Positions 13,110 through 24,238 of a DNA stretch of 64,000 nucleotides are shown piece by piece (the first letter of the stretch is position 1; each line of letters begins with the position of its first letter). The stretch is from contig NC_016457.1 of assembly GCF_000226115.1 (NCBI RefSeq), positions 1,302,001 to 1,366,000 of the forward strand, in the 5' to 3' direction. The translations under genes were made by a program, and so were the position numbers. Source of the stretch: Thermothielavioides terrestris NRRL 8126 (Eukaryota > Ascomycota > Sordariomycetes > Sordariales > Chaetomiaceae). The notes below the pieces were generated by a model. The model saw only the letters and a program-made list of their open reading frames with translations, ran no database searches and was not told where the DNA came from.

Positions 13110-14053
13110 ATGGGTTTCCTCGAGTTCCTGTCGGCCGTGTTCGGCGTCATCTACTTTACCGCCTGGTCCGTGAGCTTCTATCCGCAGGTCTTGCTCAACT
13201 TCAGACGCAAATCCACCTCCGGGACCACCGTCGACTTCCCGCTGATCAATTGCCTGGGTACGCAACCACCGGTCTGTCTTGTGGCGTGGCGCTGGCGCTG
13301 GCGCTGGCGACGCTACACAGTAGACGTCAGATGTTCGGCTATTGACCTTCTTCGCTCGCAGGCTTCGCAGCCTATGCCACTTCCAACCTCGCCTTTTACT
13401 ACTCGCCCCTGATCCGCGCCCAGTATGCCGCCCGCTACAAGGGGCTGACCCCGACGGTCCATTTCAACGACATCGCCTTTGCTGCTCACGCCCTCCTGCT
13501 GTCCGTCATCACCACGAGCCAGTATTTCTTTCCCGGGGCCTGGGGCTTCACGCCCAGCAAGGGCAACAGGCCCAGCCGCTTCATCCTCGGCATCTTCTTT
13601 GGTTGCGTCGTCGGCATCGTGGTCGTCCTCTTCATCGTCCTCGGATCGCCAGAACGCGACAGCACCCAGAAGGCCGTCAGCTCGTGGGTCTGGCTGGACG
13701 CCATCTACGCCGTCTCGTACGTCAAGCTGATTGTGTCGCTCATCAAATACACGCCCCAAGTCATCGTCAACTACCGCAACCGGTCCACCCGCGGCTGGAG
13801 CATCTGGCAGATCCTGCTCGACTTCTCGGGCGGCATCCTGAGCATCGCCCAGCAGGCCGTCGACAGCTACCTCCAGCGCGACTGGTCCGGCATCACGGGC
13901 AATCCCGTCAAGTTCGCCCTCGGCAACGTGTCCATGCTCTACGACTTGATCTTCATGACGCAGCACTATGTCCTCTACCGCGGCGCCGACGGGAAGCCGG
14001 AAGAGGCCGACTCGCTTCTTGGGAGAGCCGACGAGGAGCGCCGCATTGATTGA
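13110..14053 (+). CDS. PQ-loop (cystinosin-type) vacuolar transporter
   Basis: Predicted seven-helix transporter of the cystinosin family, which exports cystine from the lysosome or vacuole by proton symport. Exons 13110-13257 and 13362-14053 give 279 residues, typical for fungal cystinosins. Two PQ-loops are visible: one in SFYPQVLLNFRRKSTSGTT near residues 22-40 and one in KYTPQVIVNYRNRSTRGWS in the second half. The intron is phase 1 (CLG-FAAY). Several hydrophobic segments separate the loops. The end reads HYVLYRGADGKPEEADSLLG, with an acidic Leu-Leu-type sorting context that would fit vacuolar delivery (inference). ATG at 13110 directly precedes the first conserved helix. The substrate is inferred from family only; other PQ-loop proteins move cationic amino acids. 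Confidence 0.88.
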
Positions 14054-14370
14054 TGGTTCCGCGGTGCGCCCGGCTTGAGCGTGCCTTCCCCTGGAGACCG
14101 AAAATGGCTGAGAGCAGTCGCGATACCCGGGATGGCGTCATGAGGCAACCGTAGCTCGAGACAAAGCCGTCTCGCCTCCTGCCTCGGGGTTAGAATGTGT
14201 GTGGGGTCGCTGTGCCTCCACGGAACCAGACGGGTTCACGAGTCCAGCAGTTCCGCGTGGTCACAGCGCCCACATTCCATATAGCAGTCTTCGCCTTCCC
14301 GGTGTTCTGCTCCTATCTGCCAGTACCCTTACTACTCCTTTTGTTTGCCAGCCTTCATAGTGTTTACACA

Positions 14371-15880
14371 ATGTCAGCCTGGCCCGACTGCCTGCCCTTT
14401 CCCGGGGCCGTGGTGTTGATGCGCAAACCCGACTCTGAGAGCGGTTGCCCTTTTAGTCTGGAGAACGCGGCGTGGCCGAACCTCGCCATCGAATCGGCGC
14501 TGCCCATGCACGTCATCAAGATCTGCGCCGTGGGGATCCATCGTGACGAGCTCGAATCTGCCCGCGACGCAGACAAGGTCGACTTGACCTGCAATATCCC
14601 CGGCTACGAGTTCTCCGGTTACGTAGTGTCCGCTCACCCCGACTCGCCCTTCCCTGCCGGATCAGAGGTCTTGTAGGTTCCTTTCAAGCACTTCGCTCTC
14701 TTTCCTCTTCTTCGGCGCCTGTTGGCTAACCAACTTTGCGTCGTAAAGTGGGAGGACAAGTTTCACTCGTTCCGGGAACGCCCGCACGTACACGGCCGCG
14801 AAGCTGCAAGAGCTGGCCCTCAAGCCGCGAAACATGACCTAGGAGCAGAGCGCGGCAGCGCCCATCGGCGCGCTCGCTGCCTACCAAGCGCTCTTCGATT
14901 ACCGCCTCCTTGTTGAGCCAAACATGAACGACTGGGGCCGGACGCCTCCGGGCCTGGCCTCCAACCGATGGAAGAGCATCCTGATCACGGGCGCCGCGAC
15001 ACCAGTCGGTGTGTGGGCCGTCCAGCTCGCGAAGCTTGCCGGCGCCGCCCGCGTCGTCGGGACTTGCCACGCCAACGATGTGAATCTAGTTCTCGAGCTC
15101 GGCGCGCACGAGGCGTACGACTGGGAGGGAGAAGGCAGCCTGAAAGACTGGCGCAAGGGGCATTTCTCCGTCGTTCTCGACCTCATGGGCGGCGTGACGC
15201 TGACCCGAGCCTGGAGGCTTGTGGCCGGGCGCGGCATGATCCTCAGCCTTGCGGGCAACGCGCGAGAGGCGAAGCCCAACCTGGTGAATCAGCTCATCAC
15301 GTCGCTCGGCAGCTTCTCTTTCGGTAATTCCCCGCGCTGTCTCGAGTTAGTTCGGTCGCTTGCGAGGCGCGGGCTGGTGAAGCCCGTCTGCGACCCGAAG
15401 GACGTGTTCGAGCTCGGCGACTTCGAGAAGGCGATGCAGAGGCTGTCCAGCCACTCGCGCGGACAGGTGGTGCTGACGCTGGACTCGGAACCGCCCCTCG
15501 AGCTCATCGACCAGCTCGACATATACGGCGACGTCTCTCTCCGGCGAGCGGAGATCACCGCGGACATGATCGAGGAGGCCGAGGGGGAGGACGACGAGGA
15601 GCCCTTGGAGCTGCTTAGATGGCTGGGCACCGTCGGCTCCAACGGCCCGAATCTGGCGCAGCTCGCGCCGGAAGAGCTCATGCCCCCGCCGACGCGCTTC
15701 CTCACCAAAAAGATAAAGGACCGTGCGCGGTTGGGACGAAGGCGAGCTTCGGGGAATGTCATGCGCAGCGGGCCCGCCGCCCGTCAGCGACGCGGTGGGG
15801 TTGCTCCTTCGCCTGGGGAGGAGGGAACTCCGTCCCCTCCGTCCCAGTCTGTGGTCGACACCGGGCTGGTCGAACGGTAG
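14371..15880 (+). pseudogene. MDR zinc-type dehydrogenase broken by one in-frame TAG
   Basis: Medium-chain dehydrogenase/reductase (quinone-oxidoreductase-like). Exon 14371-14672, intron 14673-14748 (GTAGGT...GTAAAG, branch GCTAAC), then 14749 onward. The splice restores GSEVFGRTSFTR-SGNARTYTA, a good family match. At codon 132 (14840-14842) a TAG interrupts the conserved block KPRNMT-stop-EQSAAAPIGALAAYQALF, where a residue, commonly Trp, normally sits. The same frame stays open for another 345 codons, with the cofactor motif ITGAATPVGVWAVQLAKLAG, so the open total would be 477 residues. That exceeds the usual 330-350 because of an Arg/Pro-rich tail of about 110 residues. TGG to TAG is a CpA-to-TpA change on the minus strand, the RIP preference, but a single hit proves nothing. 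Alternatives are stop-codon readthrough, a sequencing error, or translation from the internal ATG at 14924. Confidence 0.75.
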
Positions 15881-17248
15881 CATCTGCGAGGACTTGGTCT
15901 CTTTTGGACATGCCGATCGGATCAGGCTAAGAGTGCCGGATTGGAGGTGGTGATAGAGGGATAGATTTACTAGAGACGCCAACGCATCGTTTTGCTCGGG
16001 CTATGCTTGCTCCCTTGTCTGCTTGTCATGCTCCCAGCAGCAATGCAGCGAAGTGGTGTTGAGCAAGCAACCCACCATCTGCTGGCGTTTCACTTTCCGC
16101 GCTGCCTTGAGTCCCCCTTAGAGTCTGACCAGCTTAGAAGCTGATGTAAGACCTTCGCTGTTTGTGTCGAGAAAAGAGCTGCGTGCAGGTAGTACATGAT
16201 AGTATAACCCGCCGTCGCCGCTTAGCATGGGCATCTTGCAGCATAGACATGCACAAGCACCGTTCAACCATTGATAATGGAGGCAACTTGCGAAGGTAAC
16301 CAGACTCAAATTCGGTCCCAGCCGTCGTGTACCCGCCGGAATGACCCAAACGAGCGGCCAGTCTAGCTAGCCCCCAGCCAGTCCTCTCTCCACGAGGGAG
16401 AGGCTTTGATACCTTCCTTAGCTGGTACATGCACAGCTGTACCGTCCATATTCTGTAGACATCCAAGAGACAACCTCTGAAAGTAAAAGCAGTATCCAAG
16501 AACGCCCACGAGGCCGGCAGCAGCGATAGCGCAACGGCATTGTCGCCCGCCCGACGCCTCAGTCCCGACACGCCGTCCCAGCGATGGCGTAGCAGCACTG
16601 TCGCTGTCGAAGTATTGAGACTCTGCTTCAAGACAACAGGGGAAAAAAAAGCAGCTTTTCCTTCGGCAATGCGACAGCGTATCAAAAACACGGATGGGGT
16701 ATCATGATGCAGAGAGAAAAAAACAGGAAATCAGCGCCAAAAAGAAAACAGAAAAATGGGGAAAACGGCAACAAAAACAAACACTCCCGCCTTTTTAACT
16801 CCTAGCCAGCTTCCTTTCTTTTGACAACCACCCAGATCAGCCAGACCGGGGAGCGATAGCGTAAGAGCATTGTCGCCGGGCCCGGTCTGAGCCCCGAAAA
16901 CAAGCAGGGTCCGTCCACAGACCGCCGTTCTCTCCGCATTTTGCCAGCGATGGTGCAGCGGCACTGTCGCTGTCGAGGATTTCGAGTTTGCTTCCTCGTG
17001 TCCGAACGGAAGAGAGGACGACCTGGGATGACCCCGAATCTGGATGTCTCTTGTTGCTTTTCTTCGAATTGTGTTGAAATTTTGTGTGTTGTGAAAGCCA
17101 TGTTCGAATGAGTGTTGAGAAGCGAAGTTTGTTTGTTGAGGGAGAGGTCACCCTTCCCCCCGGACCACCTCGGCGGGACTGGCGGCGATGGTTGTTGACG
17201 CTGAGCGGACCGCGAGCACTCCCTCCCGCCTAACCCCCTGTCCCCATC
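15881..17248. other. Intergenic, repeat-bearing
   Basis: No protein family recognised. The notable content is the set of near-palindromic modules between 16517 and 16990, listed separately. Frames at 16134-16691 and 16837-17151 (minus) merely translate those repeats. Confidence 0.5.
16517..16990. repeat. Two modules of paired 24-nt near-palindromes
   Basis: Read on the minus strand, the element GCGACARTG-N6-YRYYRTCGC occurs four times. Module A has one at 16520-16546 and one at 16579-16602. Module B has one at 16853-16878 and one at 16948-16972. In each element 9-base arms pair with a central mismatch or two, so each could fold into a short hairpin. Within each module the two variants (ACAATG and ACAGTG types) come in the same order, and module A resembles module B in spacing and flanking bases. 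Origin and role are unknown; a MITE end or a small structured RNA are possibilities. Confidence 0.6.
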
Positions 17249-19062
17249 TTAAGCCTCGGGGGAGGCCTTGGACGACCTGTTCCACCACATGCGGTCGAAT
17301 CCGCGCTGGTGGACTTCGCGCCGGGCGGCGCCATCGAGGTACTCGTCCGAGTCAACGGCGGAGCTGCCGCCGCTCGAGATCTTCTGGCTCGGCTCGTTGC
17401 CGAAGATCCGCAGCAGGCCCGTCATGACGAAGCTGCTCGCAATGCTCATACAGAGAATCCCGATCATGGTGAAGTTGCTCTTCCGATACTGGTGCGGGCC
17501 CTCGGCGGCGTCCTCGGGCCAGCCCGTGTACAGGGCGTACGTCGTCGTGATGCTGCCGAGATTGCCCAGTCCCGAGACAAGGGCGGAGGCAGCGGCAACC
17601 CCGACCTCGCGGTGGCGGCGCTGGAAGATCTCGCTCGTCCAGGTCATGCAGATGGGAACGGTCGGACCCAGGCCGAAGCCCACCATGAGCAGGCCGCCGT
17701 ATCGGGCCCACGGATTGGAGAGCGCAAACGTTACGGTCAGGAGGCCGGCGATCTGGATACACACCGCGGCGGAGAAGAAGAGGGCGCGGTACCGGTGGAA
17801 CCTGTCGGAAATAGGGGTGACCAGCAGAATCGCACAAAAGTCCATCTATTAGGGTCAGCTTCTCGATCATCTAGCACCAGTCTCGCAAGCACACTTACCA
17901 TCCAGATCGGCGCGAACAGCAAGCTGATCTGCACGCCCGTAAAGGTAGAGTCAATCGACGAGATGATGACGTTCCCGTAGAGCTGCGTGCCGATGCCGAC
18001 CCCGACGACCCCGAAGTACATCAGCACCAGCGGCCACAAGCGCCAGTCGATCAGCACATGCCACAGATCCCTCAAGTTCCAAGGGCGAGCATGGTAGACC
18101 CGTCTCAGGTCGTGGTAATGCACGACGGCATCCTCGCCCTTCAGCGCCTCGGGGCTGGGGGGCAGCCACCTCGCGTACCAACTCCGCACCCTCTCCTCGC
18201 CGGGCGCCAGCGGCCGCTCAGGAAGCCACCAGAGCAGCGAGATGCCCAACACGACCCCCAGCAGCCCGTAGACCAGAAACATCCACCTGAAACCGACCAG
18301 CCCCCTGAGGCCATCCATCTGCTGGAAGCCGGCCGACACCAGCCCCACCACGGCAGCCGACACCTGGGAGGCGGTGAAGTACATACCGATGCGCTTGCCG
18401 GTCCTGGACGGCGGATAGAACAGGGTCAGGTAGTAGGCCATGCCGGGCCACATGCCGGCGGTGACGAGGCCGAGGAGGAACCGGAGCAGCTTGAGGCTCC
18501 AGGCGGCCTGGACGGCGGCGAAGCAGGTGCCGACGACGCCGACGGCGGTGACGATGCGGGCCATCCAGGCGCGCGGCGACAGCCTGCTCATGACCAGGTT
18601 CGACGGCAGGTCGAACAGCACGTACGAGACGTAGAAGAGCGCCAGGGCGGTCGAGGTGTCGCGCGGCGACAGGCCCAGCACGGAGGCCAGGTCGTGGCCG
18701 GCCGACTCGTTCATGGTCTGGGCGATGCCGATGTTGGAGCGGATGGCGGAGCTGAGGAAGTACAGCGCCCAGAAGGCGGGGATGATCCGGAGGTCGAGTT
18801 TTCTGGGTGGTTGAGGTTAGCGGTGGGAATGGCTGCATGGTGGTTACACGAGGAGGGGGGAGCGAGGGGGGGAGGGAGAAAGGGATGAGAGAAGGGACAA
18901 GACCAACCGGTAGACTTTCTCGACGCGCTCGACGTCGTAGTCCTGGATGGGCGGCGCAGAAGTACTGACGTTGTTTCCACCTTGCAGTCCATGTTCATCC
19001 GCGTTGAGCACCTGCGCGACCTTGCTGTCGCCGGCCTCTGCCGGCCCCGGGTCGTGAGCCAT
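17249..19062 (-). CDS. MFS permease, allantoate (Dal5-like) family
   Basis: Plasma-membrane proton symporter of the anion:cation symporter (Dal5/Tna1) family, which carries allantoate, nicotinate, vitamins or small peptides. Minus-strand exons 18908-19062, 17899-18802 and 17249-17845 give 551 residues, the normal length. Exon 1 encodes the hydrophilic N-terminus, ending DVERVEKVYR. Exon 2 starts KLDLRIIPAFWALYFLSS, the usual first helix, and contains NIGIAQTMNE, the helix-4/5 loop and the mid-protein pattern PWNLRDLWHVLIDWRLWPL. Exon 3 holds the second half, with NPWARYGGLLMVGFGLGP. Introns are 105 and 53 bases. About 12 hydrophobic segments are seen. It lies 513 bases downstream of ACC deaminase on the same strand. 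That suggests joint use of an amino-acid-like nitrogen source, but the substrate is not readable from sequence. Confidence 0.9.
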
Positions 19063-19575
19063 ACTGGGACTGAGAAGCAATGGAGGCGCGTGCTAATAGT
19101 CTCTTCTGGCCACGGAGGATTAGACTGGGGCTGGTGCGTGCGCTGGCGCGAGTTGTCGCAGTTATACAGTTGAGACGGATAAGGGGTTGCAGCTCAAGTT
19201 CTGCTGAACATGTGAGTGTGCAAGTTTGGGAGTTTACCGTCAAGTACTTAACTATCACTGAGAAAATGTGGGCCGAACTCGGAGCGCCGTGTGGAGGCGG
19301 CACCCGGTGCCGCGGAACCCGGGAGTTGTTGAGCTGCTGTTGGGCGGTTTGAGGCTGGCTAAAAAAGGGGGGAGAAAAAGCCGCTCACTCAACGATATGT
19401 GAATCATGAGCCGAGGCAAGCCGAATTGACGAACGTCCTTCGACGGATTCCTGGGCCGCTGGCTTGCAACACCTGAATGGGAAGGATCGATGAGCGACAC
19501 GCACGCAGCTCAGGCAACTCACCAGTTGGGGAATTAGGTAGTCCGTCCGCTCTGCCAATTGACTCATCTTGACGT
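19063..19575. other. Short intergenic spacer between two minus-strand genes
   Basis: Holds the 3' end of ACC deaminase and the promoter of the permease. No element recognised. Confidence 0.5.
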
Positions 19576-20686
19576 TTACTCCAGCGACGAGTACGCATTC
19601 AGCGCAAGCTGCCCGCCCAGGTGCGCATACAGCACGGTGCTCCCCGCCGGGATCTCACCCTTCCTGATCATGTCAATCATGCCCGCAAGACTCTTCCCCT
19701 CATACACCGGATCCGTGATGAACGCCTCCGTCCGCGCCCCAAATTTGATCGCCTCGATCGTCTGCGCGTCCGGGATGCCATAGGTACCCGCATGGTAGCG
19801 GTCATCCAAGATGATATCCGCCTCGGTAATATCCTCCTCCGTCAGCCCGATCTTCGCCGCCGTCTGCCTCGCAATGCGCAGCACCTGCTCGAAAGTCTGC
19901 TGCACCTTCGCCGAGGCGTCGATCCCCACCACCCGCCTCTTCCTCCCCCCCAGCTTCTCCACCAGCTTGAACCCCGCCACCATGCCGGCCATGGTCGACC
20001 CGGTCACGGCACACACCACCACGGTATCAAAGAACACGCCCATCTCCCGCTCCTGCATCGCCACCTCAAACGCCCACCGCGCGAACCCCAGCCCGCCCAG
20101 CGGATGGTCCGACGCGCCCGCGGGGATGTAGTACGGCTTGCGGCCCTGGGCGGCCAGCTCGTCGCGCAGCTTCGCCAGCGTCGGCTTGTGCTCGATGCCG
20201 AACGCCGACGGGTCCAGCCGCACGTCCGCGCCCATCAGCCGCGACAGCTGCACGTTGCCGACCCTGTCGTAGCCCGCGTCGGCCCAGTCGACCCAGTGCT
20301 CCTGCACCAGCGCCGCCCGCAGTCCCACCGCGGCGGCGGCCGCCGCCACCTGCCGCGTGTGGTTCGACTGCACGCCGCCGATGCTGACCAGCGTGTCGCA
20401 CCCCTGCGCGAGCGCGTCCGGGAGGAGGTATCTGTGTGCGGGCCCGTGTGAGTGAGGAGTTGGGGTTAAGGAAGGTAGGCAGGATGATGATGGCTCACTC
20501 GAGCTTGCGTGTCTTGTTGCCGCCGTAGGCCAGGCCCGAGTTGCAGTCCTCTCGTTTAGCGTATACGTTCACCTGGCCGCCCAGGGCCTGCGAGATGCGG
20601 GGAAGGTGCTGGATTGGAGATGGGCCGAAGGTAAGCGCCTTGCGCGGGATGCTCGCGAAGGGCTCGGGCAGCTCAACGGCCGACAT
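19576..20686 (-). CDS. acdS: 1-aminocyclopropane-1-carboxylate deaminase (PLP)
   Basis: PLP enzyme splitting ACC, the ethylene precursor, into 2-oxobutanoate and ammonia (EC 3.5.99.7); cytosolic. Minus-strand exons 20499-20686 and 19576-20431 give 347 residues against about 338 in Pseudomonas. The cofactor lysine is K58 in [13 protein letters not shown], followed by [12 protein letters not shown] with the catalytic serine. [13 protein letters not shown] and [10 protein letters not shown] match the phosphate-binding region. The two residues used to tell true ACC deaminase from D-cysteine desulfhydrase are present: Glu in [16 protein letters not shown] and Leu in YAHLGG. The intron (20432-20498) is phase 2, with donor GTGAGC. 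The enzyme lets fungi use plant ACC as nitrogen and lower host ethylene (family knowledge). Neighbours: Dal5-type permease downstream and an SDR upstream, all on one strand. Host role and activity are inferred. Confidence 0.92.
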
Positions 20687-21401
20687 GTCTAGCGTGGCTG
20701 GTGGTGGGATGTTGAAGTGAAGGAGTGATTTCTGACCAGAGGGCTGTATGTTTTCGTGAGCTGGGAGAGAGAAGAGTTAAGGGAGGGTGCAAGACCGGTT
20801 CCGGAGACGATCATGTCCTACTAGTTCGGTCATCTGCCCGCTCCTCCAGCACGCCCCTCCTTCCCCATCCGGGACAGCACTGCCGGGTCGTCGTTTTGCT
20901 CCACATGGAAGCAGGCCAACGCCAGGAGGCAGGGAGTTACCCACTCATGGGCTAACCCCTGAGCAATCAGCGCAGTTTACATGTGGGTTCTCCCCAGTTA
21001 TATGCAGATGCGCTAGGGGAAGCTAGGGGAAATGCAGGCAATGTTCAGAAGGATCGATGTATGTACGGGAAGTACTTGAGAATTCAACTATGGAAGTAAT
21101 CCTTAGAACTGCATCATGTCTTACAAAGTTTGGAAATAGTGGAAGTAATCCGAATGTTCTGAAAAAAGGGAGGTTGACAACTGTTGAGAAATCAACTTTA
21201 AGTTGCTACCTAATGATTTGAAAAAATAACAGAGGTGAAAAAAGAGGAAAGAGAAACCGGGAAGAAAATCGAACGGATGGAACATTTTCAATGCATGGCC
21301 CTGATGGCTGTGGACAGAGAAGAACATTAGGAAGGCGTCACAGTCAGATCTTCAGTCCTTTGGTGGGGACCAGCTCATCGTGTCGAGGTGATTCCCCTTG
21401 A
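20687..21401. other. Intergenic, promoter of ACC deaminase
   Basis: About 0.7 kb between the SDR stop and the ACC deaminase start, AT-richer at 21110-21270. No gene recognised. Confidence 0.5.
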
Positions 21402-22350
21402 TTAGTGTCCGATCCTGCATCCGAGTATTAATAACACGCAAGCCAGGTGATGACCCTGTGTATAGCAAGACGGAAAAATGATGATTAGTAGGCATGAAGA
21501 GGGCACTCACCATCATGGTTTCCCACCCAAACGACAAGAGCCAATGGATCGTCGCGAGCCCGCCCTTCCACACCACGGCGCTGGTGTTCTCCTTCAACAG
21601 CTCCCGGACCAGGTCTTCCGCGACGACCTCCCTCTTGAAGAACCTCCCCACCTTCAAGAACTCCCGGCGGCCGATCCACTCGCGCAGGCCGGCGTACACG
21701 CTGGTCTCGGGGCACGTGGGCCCGCTCATGGAGACGTCGGGCGAGTTGAACAGTCCCGTCTCGATGCAGCCGCACTTGAGGGTGACGACCTGCACGCCCA
21801 GGGGCGCCAGCTCGCGGCGCATGGTGCGGCTCATGGACTCGAGCGCCGCCTTGGACGCGTTGTAGGCCGTCAGGAAGGGCGGGCAGAGCACCTCGTTGAC
21901 GCTGCACACGTTGCCGACCTTGGCGCCGCCGCTGCCGCCGCCGCTGCCGGAGAGGCCGGCCGCCAGGAGCAGCGGCAGGAACGCGCGCGTCACCGCCCAC
22001 GGCCCCAACGTGTTCACCTCGAACACCCGCCGGGCGTGCTCCACCGGCGTGTCGGCGAACGGCATGATGTGCATGATGCCCGCGTTGTTGATGAGGATGT
22101 CCAGACTTCCCTCGTCGGTGGTGGTCCGCGTGAGGTTGGTAACCACCGTCACGGCCTGGTCGATGGAGGCGGTGGAGGTCACGTCGAGCTCGAGGACGTG
22201 GCAGCCCGCCTCGGACAGCGAAGGGTCGACACTGGCGAGGCTCGAGACCGATGCGAAGACGGTGTGACCTCGGCGGCGGAATTCCTTGGCCAGCGCATTT
22301 CCGAGGCTTTCCTTGCCGCAGCCTGTAATCAGGACCGTCTTTGGCTTCAT
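21402..22350 (-). CDS. Short-chain dehydrogenase (AYR1-like)
   Basis: Classical SDR oxidoreductase, nearest in pattern to NADPH-dependent 1-acyldihydroxyacetone-phosphate reductase and related fungal SDRs. Minus-strand exons 21511-22350 and 21402-21455 give 297 residues. Motifs: TGCGKESLG (cofactor loop, residues 9-17), NNAG (88-91), Ser150 in NVCSVNEV, and Y163-x-x-x-K167 in YNASK. A Gly/Ser run at 132-142 is an unusual insertion. The last intron (21456-21510, 55 bases) has donor GTGAGT, a TACTAAT branch site and ACACAG, and shifts the frame to a short hydrophobic tail ending GCRIGH. Reading through it instead gives an unrelated tail of about 52 residues. I prefer splicing because all three signals are near consensus and the frame closes at once. 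Substrate not determinable. Confidence 0.82.
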
Positions 22351-24238
22351 CCTGATGTAGCTCTGGCTTTAGCACCGCACGGGAAGCCGGGCCTAGTGAT
22401 GGGAATGGATGTAGAGGACAAGTGGGCGGGGAGATACCAACGGAGTTAAACCTTCACACAACTGCGTGTTGTTGCATGTTGGTTGCTGACGGTTCCGCTC
22501 AATCTGACCAACGCCGTCTGGGCAGGCACCGGGATCCACCGGGAGAGAGACGTATCCCACAAATCCCGAAGCTACTAGACCTTGACTGTGCCACCGCCCA
22601 GTAAGTGGTGAAGCGAAGCTTGGCTGCACCTTGAATTTCTGCGGTGGTCGAACTGGCTCGCGGTGGCTGAACCTGCTTATTGGTGGTCAAACTGGCTTGC
22701 GGTAGCATAGCCACAACGCCACAAACACTATGACGTCATCGCTACCCTCGACAGCACCTACTACACGACATCTTCAAGAGAAGTCAAGGCGGAATTGATG
22801 TTCTAAGATATACCAAAAGCCGTCAACAACTTTAGAAGATAGATACTACCCACTCTATATAGCTAAAGGATTGACACTGTATAAGAGATGGCTAAAAAAG
22901 GGAAAGCTTGGTCCTAATACGGTATAGTGAATTGTGGCATCCAATCGCTCCTCGAAAAACTCTGGAGGATTTGCCTGGTAAATGAAGCAAAGCTTCTGAC
23001 TTTGCTTACACTGTGTACACAGTACCCAGCGCAAGACTCATCATTGAAGCTTCGTACACAGTGTAAGCAAAGTCAGAAGCTTTGCTTCAATCAGTCTAGC
23101 ATTGGAACCCAACAGGCATCCCGTAAGATGCTGGACACGGCACGCCCCCTGGAGGGAGACGCCCCCACAGCTCTTTTCTCAAGCTTATGAGTTGCTTGAA
23201 AGTTGGTCCCAAAAGCTCACAAAAACGACGGTAAACCAGATTTGGATCTCCGAGAGAATATCCTCTTTGGGGATATGTAAGCTTTTCAATTCGATCCTTC
23301 GGAACCGTTGCATCGAGTTCCCGATATGGTAATCTTCTGGGCCTCCCCAAAACGGAGACGGCAAGGGGACAGCGGGCGCTCGAGGCTGTGCATACAAGTG
23401 TATGTGCTCCGTAAGAGTGGTCTGTTCACGGTGTTGGTTTACGCCGCAGAGCAACATGAAAGTGATTCTGAAGCTGAGGACCAATACAGGGGATGTGAGC
23501 AGAGCACCCGGACGAGCTCGGCAACTGGGGAAACATGGACGTGAATGAGATGTGGATCTCTGTCGCCATAGCGCGGGCTTGTCAAGAGACCGGAGTGAAC
23601 CTATTTGCTTATTGGAAATCGCTACATAGGTATCCCACTATTGACTTGGTGATGCTAGTGGATATACAGGCCAAAGATCTTGGTGGCCTGAAGACGTAGA
23701 AGCGCCAGACATTCAATCACGGTAAACAAACAGCTCACGCAAGCGACAGGGCATTCAACACAACACGCAAGGCGCCAGCGATATGCACCGACACCTTCGC
23801 TAGGCGAATCGTCATCCAAATTCTGTTTCGGGAAGTAGGAAGTATCTAAAGTAGTGTCAGCAACGTTTGTGCATCAACTCCTTTGCCTGAATCGGTTCTA
23901 GCGAGGCACCCAGTGCGCATGTCAACGGTCAACCTCTGTCCGTGACGGCTTGCGAGGCCGCTTTATTCAGCGCGACACATGCCCAACCACGTATTCTGCT
24001 ACCTATATTTGCAGAGCGTCGGCCGCTCACTTCAACAAGGAGGCCTGTACGCCCTTTTCCTTTTCAAATCCAGTCCATTTCTTCTACCCAGAGGCACATC
24101 TCGAGCGAGGTCATTGCTACACTCGCTTCTCGCTGCAACTCCTGCCTCCTGTGTTTATCTGCCATTCAGATCATTCCGTTTTTCACATCCGTTGGTTTAC
24201 CCCAAGCTCAGCGCTACTTTTCTAAGAAAGCCACAGCC
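22351..24238. other. Intergenic, AT-richer, hairpin-bearing
   Basis: No protein recognised. Contains three degenerate 20-base direct repeats (GGTGGTCGAACTGGCTCGC type) at 22643-22703, a CRE-like palindrome TGACGTCA at 22731-22738, and the long inverted repeat at 22983-23089. Confidence 0.5.
22983..23089. repeat. Perfect 36-bp inverted repeat (hairpin)
   Basis: Left arm 22983-23018 and right arm 23054-23089 are exact reverse complements over 36 bases, separated by 35 bases. The arms contain AAGCTT and TGTGTAC motifs. No open frame or transposon end was recognised nearby. It may be a small foldback element or a hairpin transcript. Confidence 0.9.

Noticed and set aside
14787..14842. An intron that would splice out the TAG in the MDR gene
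   Set aside because: A GTACAC...CTAG pair exists, about 55 bases apart, but it would delete a conserved block and place the branch site almost at the acceptor.
22731..22738. CRE-like site TGACGTCA as a regulatory element
   Set aside because: An 8-base palindrome can occur by chance and no gene starts close enough to assign it to.
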